In this document: positions 1 to 6,780 of the stretch, one piece after another | How the letters are laid out: every line of letters begins with the position of its first letter | Numbering within the stretch: position 1 is the stretch's first letter | Source: an uncultured beta proteobacterium | GTDB taxonomy: Bacteria > Pseudomonadota > Gammaproteobacteria > Burkholderiales > Burkholderiaceae_C | Reading direction: 5' to 3' | Assembly (NCBI GenBank): GCA_903944555.1 | Contig: CAJASG010000689.1 | Location: forward strand, 1 to 7,418 | Length of the DNA stretch: 7,418 nt | Notes under the pieces: model-generated | What the model was told of the DNA's origin: nothing | The model's input: the letters and a program-made list of their open reading frames with translations, nothing else | Databases searched by the model: none | Made by a program: the position numbers and the translations under genes

Positions 1-2936
1 AACAGGGCGTGGCCGGGCATGACGCCGATGATGGTCAGCGGGATCGGCGCCATGATGACCAGCGGCGTGAGGTAGCTCTTGAATTGCGCCACTACCAGCA
101 GATAGATCAGGATCAAGCCCACACCATACGCGGCACCCATATCCCGGAAGGTGTCATAGGTGATTTGCGACTCGCCGTCCCATTTGATGGCGTACTGCCG
201 GTACGGATCACCCGGCTGGTGAATCCAGTATTCCCCCACGCTGTCGCTTTGGGATTTGGCAGCATCCGCGATCTGGTGGCGAATCGCAAATAGTCCATAC
301 AAGGGCGAGTCCAGCTTGCCGGCCATGTCGCCAAACACATAGCTCACACCCATCAAGTCTTTGGTATACAAAGGCTTGTCGATCACCCCGCGCTCGATCT
401 GGACCAGTTCTGACAACGGTACCAATTGTCCGTTGGCAGCGCGCATGGGCAGTGCCAAGATAGCGTCCAGGCCAACCTGGCTTTCAAGGGGAAGCTGGAT
501 GCGCACAGGCACCGGGTATTTGGATTGCTGGTCGTGCAGGTAGGCGGCATCGGTGCCCGACAGGGCCGCAGATACCGTTTGCGCGATGGCCGCCACGGGA
601 ATACCCAATGACTCCGCCCTTTGACGACGCACCCGCAAAAAGGCACGCGGGGCATCTTCGCGCAGGCTGGTGTCAATGCCCACAATGTCTGCGGTGGCCG
701 CAAACGATGTCGCTACTTGCGCGGCAAGCCGCTGACGCCCGGCTTCATCAGGCCCATACACTTCAGCCACCAAGGGTGACATCACCGGCGGACCCGGGGG
801 AACTTCCACCACTTTGACCCGCGCATGGTGCCGAATCGCGATTTTTTCGAGTTCCGGGCGCAGTCGTTGCGCAATGGCATGGCTCTTTTCGCTGCGACGG
901 TGCTTGTCCACCAAGTTGACTTGCAGGTCGCCCTGCTCCACGTCAGAGCGCATGTAGTACTGGCGCACCAGACCATTGAAGGTTATGGGCGATGCCGTGC
1001 CAGCATACGCCTGCAAATTCACAACCTCCGGCTGTGCCGCCAAAAAGGTACCCAAATCCTGCAAGGTGGCGGCCGTATCTTCCAGCGGCGTTCCCGCTGG
1101 CATATCCACCACGACCTGAAACTCGCTTTTGTTGTCAAACGGCAGCATCTTCAACACCACCCATTGCACAAACGTCAGACCTACCGACAGCAGCAAGGCC
1201 GCCACAATACCCGCCAGCAAAAGCCAACGCTTACGCGCGCTGTTGAGCAACGGGGTAAGCACCCTGTTGAAAAGCCTTTGAATTTTGGTCCCAGCGGTAC
1301 TGGGTTGGCTGTGAGCCCCATGTCCATTTCCATGGCCATGTTCGCGCATGAATTTCAGCGCCAGCCACGGCGTCACCGTGAATGCAATCGCCAGTGACAA
1401 GGCCATGCCCAAACTGGAGTTGATCGGGATGGGGCTCATATAGGGCCCCATCAGGCCGGACACAAAGGCCATGGGCAACAACGCCGCGATCACCGTCAAC
1501 GTGGCCAGAATAGTAGGGCCGCCGACCTCGTCCACCGCGCGCGGAATGATGTCCTTCAGACGGGCATCTGGCGTCAATTGCTGGTGCCGATGGATGTTCT
1601 CCACCACCACAATGGCATCGTCCACCAGAATACCAATCGAGAATATCAGAGCAAACAAAGACACCCGGTTCAGCGTGAATCCCCATGCCCACGAGGCAAA
1701 CAAGGTGGCCGTCAGCGTCAAGATGACAGCGGCTCCGACAATGAGCGCCTCTCGGCGGCCCAACGCCAGTCCCACCAGCAAGATCACTGAACCCGTGGCA
1801 AAGGCCAGCTTCTGGATCAGCTTATTGGCCTTTTCTGCAGCAGTTTCGCCGTAGTCGCGGGTCACGGTCGCTTCAACATCAGAGGGGATTACCGTGTTGC
1901 GCAGAGCGTCCAACCGACTGCGCACGGCGCGCGACACGTCCACGGCGTTTTCACCCGGCTTTTTTGTGACGCTGATCGTTACAGCAGGGAACGATTGCCC
2001 CGCACCTGCGGGCACCGATGCCTCGCCGGCCGCTGCAGTTGGGTCCGCTGCAGCGCCTGGGGTGTACCAGACATAGCGCTGGGTTTGCTGGGCGCCCATG
2101 TCGACGCGCGCCACATCCCGCAAAAACACGGGCTTGCCCTGACTGGTTCCTACCACTAGGTCACCAACGTCGTCGGCAGATTTGACGAACTCACCGGTTT
2201 CCACGGTCAACAATTGGGATGCCCCTCCGGCGCGGGGGGGTTCCAGAACGACGCCCGCCGGCATGCCAAAGTTAGCCGCCGCCAATACCTTTTTGAGACT
2301 CAGTAAATCCACACCACGCGCCCGCAGACTTGCCGGATCGACACGCACTTGAATGGCTCGACCCGGACCGCCCACCGTTTGCACTTCCCGCACACCGGTA
2401 ACCGCCTTGAGTTCGCTTTCCACCGCGTGCGCGACCAATTCCAGGTCGGAGGCGGAGCGCGCGTCCTTGCTCCAAAGCGTGACCGCAACCACAGGCACAT
2501 CGTCAATACCTTTGGGTTTGACGATGGGCGTTAACGTGCCCAAGTCTCGGGGCAACCAGTCCTGATTGGCGTTCAATACGTCATACAAACGCACCAATGC
2601 CTCGGTGCGCGGAACCCCCACTTTGAATTGAACTGTCAGCACCGCCATTCCAGGGCGCGCTACGGAATAGGTGTGCTCAATTCCGGCGATTTGACTCAGA
2701 AGCTGCTCGGCTGGGCGGGCCACCATATTTTGAACATCAGCGCTGCTGGCACCCGGGAATGCAATCAGCACGTTGGCCATCGTGACATTGATCTGTGGCT
2801 CCTCCTCCCGCGGCGTGACCAGGACCGCAAAAATACCCAGCAACAGCGCCACCAGCGCAAGCAGTGGCGTAAGGGCGTTGGACTGAAACGCCGCAGCGAT
2901 GCGACCTGAGATTCCCAATGATGCTTGTGACTTCAT
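1..2936 (-). CDS. RND-family efflux permease (inner-membrane pump), C-terminus beyond the left edge
   Basis: This is the proton-driven inner-membrane pump of a tripartite RND efflux system, exporting substrates from periplasm or membrane through an adaptor and an outer-membrane channel. The frame was scanned from the ATG at 2936 to base 3 without a stop, giving 978 residues. The first membrane helix lies at about 20-41 and is followed by PREEEPQI (42-49), typical of one AcrB-like subfamily. The TM4 motif GILVDDAIVVVENIHRH has D439 and D440 at the positions of AcrB D407/D408, the proton-relay pair. The visible end (IYLLVVAQFKSYLTPL, then PGHALF) corresponds to the TM8-TM9 region, so roughly 100-150 residues with the last helices should be missing. 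Two low-complexity loops stand out: an Ala/Gly/Pro-rich stretch at about 293-314 and a His-rich stretch at 533-542. The gene lies 7 bp downstream of the adaptor gene, with only a weak purine-rich site (AAGAAG) before its ATG. The family is secure; the substrate cannot be read from sequence. Confidence 0.95.
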   Translation of the reverse strand, partial: MKSQASLGISGRIAAAFQSNALTPLLALVALLLGIFAVLVTPREEEPQINVTMANVLIAFPGASSADVQNMVARPAEQLLSQIAGIEHTYSVARPGMAVLTVQFKVGVPRTEALVRLYDVLNANQDWLPRDLGTLTPIVKPKGIDDVPVVAVTLWSKDARSASDLELVAHAVESELKAVTGVREVQTVGGPGRAIQVRVDPASLRARGVDLLSLKKVLAAANFGMPAGVVLEPPRAGGASQLLTVETGEFVKSADDVGDLVVGTSQGKPVFLRDVARVDMGAQQTQRYVWYTPGAAADPTAAAGEASVPAGAGQSFPAVTISVTKKPGENAVDVSRAVRSRLDALRNTVIPSDVEATVTRDYGETAAEKANKLIQKLAFATGSVILLVGLALGRREALIVGAAVILTLTATLFASWAWGFTLNRVSLFALIFSIGILVDDAIVVVENIHRHQQLTPDARLKDIIPRAVDEVGGPTILATLTVIAALLPMAFVSGLMGPYMSPIPINSSLGMALSLAIAFTVTPWLALKFMREHGHGNGHGAHSQPSTAGTKIQRLFNRVLTPLLNSARKRWLLLAGIVAALLLSVGLTFVQWVVLKMLPFDNKSEFQVVVDMPAGTPLEDTAATLQDLGTFLAAQPEVVNLQAYAGTASPITFNGLVRQYYMRSDVEQGDLQVNLVDKHRRSEKSHAIAQRLRPELEKIAIRHHARVKVVEVPPGPPVMSPLVAEVYGPDEAGRQRLAAQVATSFAATADIVGIDTSLREDAPRAFLRVRRQRAESLGIPVAAIAQTVSAALSGTDAAYLHDQQSKYPVPVRIQLPLESQVGLDAILALPMRAANGQLVPLSELVQIERGVIDKPLYTKDLMGVSYVFGDMAGKLDSPLYGLFAIRHQIADAAKSQSDSVGEYWIHQPGDPYRQYAIKWDGESQITYDTFRDMGAAYGVGLILIYLLVVAQFKSYLTPLVIMAPIPLTIIGVMPGHAL

Positions 2937-2943
2937 AGCAAGC

Positions 2944-4032
2944 TCACTTCTTGGCTTTGGCAGGTGCAGCATTGACAAGGCCCGCCCGGATAGGGTCCAA
3001 AGCGACGACATCTCCCGCCACAACGCCAGCAAGCACCTCGACACCATCTAAACCTTGAGACGAACCTAGTCGAACGGCACGCAAGGAAAAACCTGTGACG
3101 GACGCGACGTACACCGCCGTCAATTCACCGCGACGCAAAATGGCGGCTTGCGGCACCATCAGTGTCAGCGCCGAACTGGGCTGCCCACTCAAGAAACGGA
3201 CCCGAACCTGCTGCCCAGGCACCCAACCCGCACTGTCTTTGGAGGGCAGTTCAAATCGCCATTCTGTGGTTTGTGAAACAGGGTCTGCCGACGGGACCGC
3301 GCTACGGGTAACCGGCACAACCCACTGCGCTTGGCCCTGTGCGTCGTCCATTTGGACCTGGGTTTGCACAGCGGTGCGCACTGCTTGTGTCCGGGAGCCC
3401 GGAACCTGAACGACCGCACGCAAAGGCTGGGGCGCGTATATAGTTACCAGCGGTTTGCCCGGAACCGCCAAATCGCCCGCCTCTGCATGCGTTTGCATGA
3501 CCCAGCCATCAAAAGGTGCGCTAACCCTGGTGAATCCCTGAGAAATACTGGACTGCAGAGCCAGCGCGCTGGCTTGCTCGCGTACGGCAAGCCCGCCTTT
3601 ATAAGCAGCGTCCGCAGTATCCAGAGCAGCCTTACTCACGAACCCCTTGCTTTGCAAATCACGTGTTCGGTCTAGATTGGCTTTCGCATTGCGCAGCTCT
3701 GCCTCAGCCTGGTTGATTTGGGCCTGGCTTTTTTGAACCCCGGCCAAAGCCTCTCGGTCGTCAATAGTGGCGAGTGTCTGGCCCGCTCGAACTTTTTCGC
3801 CGGCCTTGACCAGCAGAGCAGAGATACGCCCCGATGCCTGCGCAGACACGGTGCTTTGCTTCACGGGCTGAACGATGCCGTCCAATTCGTAGGCGGCGCC
3901 GATCGCCTTAGCCTGGACAACAACGGTAGGCACAGGAATGGTTTGTGCCGAGACAGCGACTGCCAGTAAGCCAAAAAGTAATCCGATGGCGGTCGCCGTA
4001 CGTGAACTCAATTGCATAGAAACATAGCCCAT
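2944..4032 (-). CDS. RND efflux periplasmic adaptor (membrane fusion protein)
   Basis: This 362-residue protein bridges the RND permease and an outer-membrane channel in the periplasm. Residues 1-29 form a signal peptide: a basic residue (R11), a hydrophobic core at about 13-27 and a likely cleavage after VSA at 29. There is no cysteine near it, so unlike AcrA it is probably not a lipoprotein. The first half of the lipoyl domain is at about 60-92 (ASGRISALLVKAGEKVRAGQ), followed by an Ala/Gln-rich helical hairpin at about 95-166 whose turn carries KGFVSKAALD. The second lipoyl half begins at SAPFDGWV (171-178), followed by beta-barrel and membrane-proximal domains. The start at 4032 was chosen because AAGGAG sits 5 bases upstream; the longer frame from 4098 would add 22 residues with no ribosome site and place the ATG beyond the operator-like repeats. 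It is the first gene of the efflux operon. Function as an adaptor is near certain; substrate unknown. Confidence 0.93.
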   Translation of the reverse strand: MGYVSMQLSSRTATAIGLLFGLLAVAVSAQTIPVPTVVVQAKAIGAAYELDGIVQPVKQSTVSAQASGRISALLVKAGEKVRAGQTLATIDDREALAGVQKSQAQINQAEAELRNAKANLDRTRDLQSKGFVSKAALDTADAAYKGGLAVREQASALALQSSISQGFTRVSAPFDGWVMQTHAEAGDLAVPGKPLVTIYAPQPLRAVVQVPGSRTQAVRTAVQTQVQMDDAQGQAQWVVPVTRSAVPSADPVSQTTEWRFELPSKDSAGWVPGQQVRVRFLSGQPSSALTLMVPQAAILRRGELTAVYVASVTGFSLRAVRLGSSQGLDGVEVLAGVVAGDVVALDPIRAGLVNAAPAKAKK

Positions 4033-4037
4033 ACCAA

Positions 4038-4043
4038 CTCCTT
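4038..4043 (-). promoter_or_regulatory. Ribosome binding site of the efflux adaptor gene
   Basis: The minus strand reads AAGGAG, 5 bases before the ATG at 4032. It is the strongest Shine-Dalgarno sequence in the window and decides the start of the adaptor. Its upstream edge shares one base with the operator-like inverted repeat, so a protein bound there might also interfere with early transcription (inference). Confidence 0.8.
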
Positions 4044-4064
4044 GTATACCTGCCGCAGTATACA
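4043..4064. promoter_or_regulatory. Perfect inverted repeat, probable operator of the efflux operon
   Basis: TGTATAC, 8 bases, then GTATACA: a perfect 7-bp dyad 22 bp long, directly upstream of the adaptor ribosome site. On the minus strand a TATACT hexamer (plus positions 4057-4062) lies inside it and could be the -10 box, although no good -35 box is visible at the right distance. Size and location resemble operators of dimeric repressors such as the TetR family that control RND pumps. The regulator is not in the window, so its family is inferred. Confidence 0.6.
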
Positions 4065-4065
4065 C

Positions 4066-4085
4066 AAATACTGCACGGGGTATAT
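4066..4085. promoter_or_regulatory. Second, degenerate copy of the operator-like inverted repeat
   Basis: ATAC (4068-4071), 8 bases, then GTAT (4080-4083), the same half-sites and spacer length as the repeat at 4043-4064. The centres are 22 bp apart, about two helical turns. In opposite orientation the 16-bp cores agree at 12 positions, including part of the spacer (ATACTGC at one end, GGTAT at the other). This suggests two copies of one binding site, the second weaker. Confidence 0.45.
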
Positions 4086-4121
4086 GGCGAGCGTGCATTT
4101 AGTCACAGGCCAGAAGGGTAT

Positions 4122-4136
4122 TCCCTGCGTCAGGGA
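4122..4136. repeat. Short hairpin/dyad in the divergent spacer
   Basis: TCCCTG, a 3-base loop CGT, then CAGGGA, a perfect 6-bp inverted repeat. It has no T tract on either side, so it is not a convincing terminator. It could be a protein-binding site or chance. Confidence 0.35.
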
Positions 4137-4139
4137 GCG

Positions 4140-4161
4140 CATGCTGCGTATTCGCAATATG
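4140..4161. repeat. Interrupted 22-bp dyad in the divergent spacer
   Basis: CAT, 2 bases, TGCG, 4 bases, CGCA, 2 bases, ATG: seven paired positions on each side, arranged symmetrically in two blocks. Such interrupted symmetry is common in operator sites. It begins 4 bp after the preceding hairpin and about 75-95 bp upstream of the first secretion-operon gene. Confidence 0.3.
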
Positions 4162-4162
4162 A

Positions 4163-4191
4163 GGTGATACCATTATTCTTTCTGAATCACC
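4163..4191. repeat. Wide inverted repeat upstream of the secretion operon
   Basis: GGTGAT and ATCACC flank a 17-base AT-rich centre that holds a smaller ATTC...GAAT dyad (4175-4178 and 4184-4187). The whole element lies 42-71 bp before the small-protein ATG, where a promoter of the secretion operon might be expected. No clear -35/-10 pair was found. Confidence 0.3.
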
Positions 4192-4233
4192 CGATCCGCC
4201 GTATTTCGTTGATTTGCCAAAGAACGCTCCATC

Positions 4234-4557
4234 ATGTTTCATATTTCTCGCAGTGTTGACGGAAAGCTACTGTCGGTGTCACGGCAGCAGTTTCCCGGAA
4301 GCGAAGAAATCGACGATACACATGCGGAAATTCAGTCGTTCTTTGGCGCAAAAGAGGAGGCCCCAGAATTCAGCGCCGCTGACGCCGACTTTGTTCGCGT
4401 GATCGAGGATTTGATCGACACACTGATTGCAAAAAACATCATTCGGCATACGGATTTGCCCGCAGCTGCACAAAAGAAATTACTGCTTAGAAAGGGCCTT
4501 CGCAATCGCGTGAAAGGCGCCTTGAACCTTTTGGGTAGTGACGAGCGCATTTTGTAA
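4234..4557 (+). CDS. Conserved 107-residue protein heading the type I secretion operon
   Basis: This is a small, soluble-looking protein with no signal peptide or membrane helix. Its N-terminal part (1-50) is polar and acidic. The C-terminal half is the conserved part: VRVIEDLIDTLIAKNIIRHT, then DLPAAAQKKLLLRKGLR, and a basic tail ending in ERIL. From memory, this pattern matches a proteobacterial family of about 100-110 residues often labelled tryptophan synthase subunit beta-like. The length and content rule out that enzyme (about 400 residues, PLP lysine), so the label says nothing about function. The ATG at 4234 is supported by an in-frame TGA at 4210-4212; the ribosome site (AAAGAA, 9 bases upstream) is weak. 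It is codirectional with the ABC exporter gene 30 bp downstream, so a role linked to secretion, such as a cytoplasmic accessory or regulator, is an inference from position only. Confidence 0.85.
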   Translation: MFHISRSVDGKLLSVSRQQFPGSEEIDDTHAEIQSFFGAKEEAPEFSAADADFVRVIEDLIDTLIAKNIIRHTDLPAAAQKKLLLRKGLRNRVKGALNLLGSDERIL

Positions 4558-4587
4558 CCCTCGCTCAAATACCCCAACCCCACATTC

Positions 4588-6780
4588 ATGCCCGCATCCA
4601 CGCCACCAGTCACACCAAGTGAACCCGCCGCTACCGCCGGTGGATGGCGATTAGGTGAGCACAGTGTTCACTTCGATCCCTTACTCGACAGCGTGGTGGC
4701 TATCGCAAGAATCTACGGCATCAATACAACGCGTGAAGCCTTGTCTGCCGGATTGCCCCTGGAGGGCAACTTGATTACGCCGGCCCTGCTACCCCGGGCT
4801 GCCGCCCGCGCGCGGCTGACGGCAAAGCTTGCCCGTCGCTCACTGGCGGAGTTACGCCCCGGCTTGCTGCCAGTCATCTTGCTATTAAAAGAGAAGCAAG
4901 CCTGTCTTTTGCTGGAGTGGCTGGACAATGGTGCGGCGCGAGTGCGATTCCCGGAGAGTGGTGAATCTTCGGACGTGTTGGCGCGTGACGAGTTAGAAGC
5001 CCTGTTTGCCGGGGTCGTGTTCTTTGTTCGACCGGTCTACAACTTCGACGAGCGAACACCCGACTCGGGACAAGCGAAATCCAGACATTGGTTTTGGGGC
5101 GTTGTGGTCCAAAATTGGCGGCTCTATCGCGACAGTCTTCTGGCCGCCTTGGTTGTGAATTTGTTTGCATTGGCTTTGCCCATGTTCTCCATGACGGTGT
5201 ACGACCGTGTGGTTCCCAACCGCGCGGAAGAAACCTTGTGGGTATTGACGGTTGGCGTTCTGCTCATGATGGTGTTCGACACGGTTCTTCGCGTCTTGCG
5301 GGCCTACATATTGGACACTGCAGGCAAGCGAATCGACGTCACTCTTTCTGCGAACATCATGGGCCGGGTACTGGGTTTGCGGATGGCCGACAGGCCGGCA
5401 TCGGTTGGCTCATTTGCAGCCAATCTCAGAGCATTTGAAGCCGTGCGGGATTTCGTGGCGTCTGCGTCCATTACCACATTGGTCGATATGCCGTTCGTGT
5501 TGCTATTTTTGGCAGTCATCGCCTGGATCTCACCTTGGCTTTTAGTCCCCGTGGTGCTGTGCATCGTCCTGCTGCTGGTTGCTTCATTGGTAGTTCAGCA
5601 AAAAATGCAGGAGCTGGTCGAAGTCACCTCACGCGCATCGGCCCAGAGAAATGCAACGCTGGTTGAGAGTTTGGTGGGAATAGAAACAATCAAATTTATG
5701 GTGGCGGAAAGCAGCTTCCAGCGCCGATGGGAACATTCCACCGTATTTTTGGCGCAAAACGGAACGAAGCTGAAACTGCTGTCCTCCGTCATTATGAATT
5801 TTGCGCAAATGCTGCAACAGTTGGTTTCTGTGGGTGTTTTGATCGTTGGGGTGTATCTGCTGATCGGCAACCAAATCAGCATGGGAGCCATCATTGCCGC
5901 ATCCATGCTCGCCGGACGCGCTATGGCTCCGTTTGGCCAGGTCGCGGGATTGCTGATGCAGTTTCACAGCGCCAAGAGTGGCCTCGCGTCCATCACAACA
6001 CATATGGAAACTCAGCCCGAACGGGCAGATGATGCAGCATTCCTGCACCGTGATGGTTTTCAGGGAACCATCGAGTTCAAAGACGTCAGCTTTACTTACC
6101 CGGGTCAGCAACAAGCTGTTTTGAACAAGGTTTCGTTCAAGATTCACGCAGGTGAACGTGTGGCATTTATCGGACGCGTTGGCTCTGGAAAATCGACGAT
6201 TCAACGGCTCATTTTGGGACTGCAACAACCAACGTCAGGAGCCATTCTTATTGATGGAATTGATTTGCGTCAAATTGACCCAGCAGAGTTGCGGCGAGCA
6301 GCTGGGTTTGTATCTCAAGACGTTAGTTTGTTTTTCGGAACACTGAAAGAGAACATTGCCTTGGGTGCACCATTTGCCGATGATCAAGACATCATCGCCG
6401 CGGCAGAAATCGCAGGGGTCACTGAGTTTGCGAACCGCCACCCGCGCGGGTTTGACATGGCTATTGGTGAACGCGGCGAGTCGTTGTCTGGCGGACAACG
6501 TCAGGCCGTTGGCATTGCGCGCGCCGTTCTAAATGACTCGCCAATTTTGCTATTGGACGAACCGAGCAGTGCCATGGACCACCAAAGCGAAGACCTGCTG
6601 AAGGCGCGACTGCGTCGCTTCACAACCGGGAAAACTGTAGTTTTGGTGACGCACCGCACCGCATTGTTGGATCTGGTTGACCGTTTGATTGTTCTGGACA
6701 ACGGCCAAATCATGGCGGACGGCCCCAAATCCCAAGTGGTTGAAGCGCTGCAGGGCGGCAGAATTGGGAGGGCAGCATGA
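4588..6780 (+). CDS. Type I secretion ABC exporter, LapB/LssB type (permease fused to ATPase)
   Basis: This 730-residue inner-membrane half-transporter should work as a dimer, exporting a protein in one step with a HlyD-like adaptor and a TolC-like channel. Residues about 25-150 form a C39-like domain: DPLLDS (30-35) stands where C39 peptidases have DCG, so the catalytic Cys is Pro31, and the catalytic-His region (about 110) reads ACLLLEW. It should bind, not cleave, its substrate. Membrane segments lie at about 184-204, 219-243, 296-336 (two) and 403-440 (probably two). The ATPase domain begins near 495: Walker A GRVGSGKST (529-537), Q-loop Q577, signature LSGGQRQ (633-639), Walker B ILLLDE with catalytic E658, and H-loop H689. 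All key residues are intact. LapB, which exports a large adhesin, is the nearest known type, so the symbol is withheld. No Shine-Dalgarno sequence precedes the ATG, and no other in-frame start lies between it and the TAA of the upstream gene. Confidence 0.95.
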   Translation: MPASTPPVTPSEPAATAGGWRLGEHSVHFDPLLDSVVAIARIYGINTTREALSAGLPLEGNLITPALLPRAAARARLTAKLARRSLAELRPGLLPVILLLKEKQACLLLEWLDNGAARVRFPESGESSDVLARDELEALFAGVVFFVRPVYNFDERTPDSGQAKSRHWFWGVVVQNWRLYRDSLLAALVVNLFALALPMFSMTVYDRVVPNRAEETLWVLTVGVLLMMVFDTVLRVLRAYILDTAGKRIDVTLSANIMGRVLGLRMADRPASVGSFAANLRAFEAVRDFVASASITTLVDMPFVLLFLAVIAWISPWLLVPVVLCIVLLLVASLVVQQKMQELVEVTSRASAQRNATLVESLVGIETIKFMVAESSFQRRWEHSTVFLAQNGTKLKLLSSVIMNFAQMLQQLVSVGVLIVGVYLLIGNQISMGAIIAASMLAGRAMAPFGQVAGLLMQFHSAKSGLASITTHMETQPERADDAAFLHRDGFQGTIEFKDVSFTYPGQQQAVLNKVSFKIHAGERVAFIGRVGSGKSTIQRLILGLQQPTSGAILIDGIDLRQIDPAELRRAAGFVSQDVSLFFGTLKENIALGAPFADDQDIIAAAEIAGVTEFANRHPRGFDMAIGERGESLSGGQRQAVGIARAVLNDSPILLLDEPSSAMDHQSEDLLKARLRRFTTGKTVVLVTHRTALLDLVDRLIVLDNGQIMADGPKSQVVEALQGGRIGRAA

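Noticed and set aside
825..1397. 190-codon open frame on the plus strand
   Set aside because: It lies antisense to the RND permease, whose frame is continuous here and carries family motifs. Its translation is rich in Gln, His and Arg with no recognisable domain, as expected of a shadow in GC-rich DNA.
1231..1692. 153-codon minus-strand frame inside the RND permease
   Set aside because: The permease's real frame at the same place gives the VDDAIVVVEN motif. This frame is one base off and yields no family pattern, so it is neither a separate gene nor evidence of a frameshift.
2234..2240. Run of seven G as a possible frameshift site in the permease
   Set aside because: The reading frame and family motifs continue unchanged on both sides, so there is no sign of a shift or sequencing error.
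1..2936. CzcA-type heavy-metal RND pump
   Set aside because: The TM4 motif has the Asp-Asp pair (VDDAIVVVEN) of drug/hydrophobe-type pumps and not the single-Asp VDG form usual in heavy-metal pumps. The His-rich loop alone does not justify the label.
4033..4098. Longer adaptor starting at 4098
   Set aside because: It would add 22 residues ahead of a good signal peptide and has no ribosome site. The ATG at 4032 has AAGGAG at 5 bases.
4122..4136. Rho-independent terminator
   Set aside because: The hairpin has a short stem, no T tract on either strand, and lies between divergent gene starts where no terminator is needed.
4234..4557. Tryptophan synthase beta subunit or fragment of it
   Set aside because: At 107 residues it lacks the PLP-binding lysine region and the fold length of TrpB. 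It is an intact small gene, not a remnant.
5629..6228. 199-codon open frame on the minus strand
   Set aside because: It is antisense to the ABC exporter around TM5-6 and the start of the ATPase domain. It has no domain, and its start has no support beyond an ATG.
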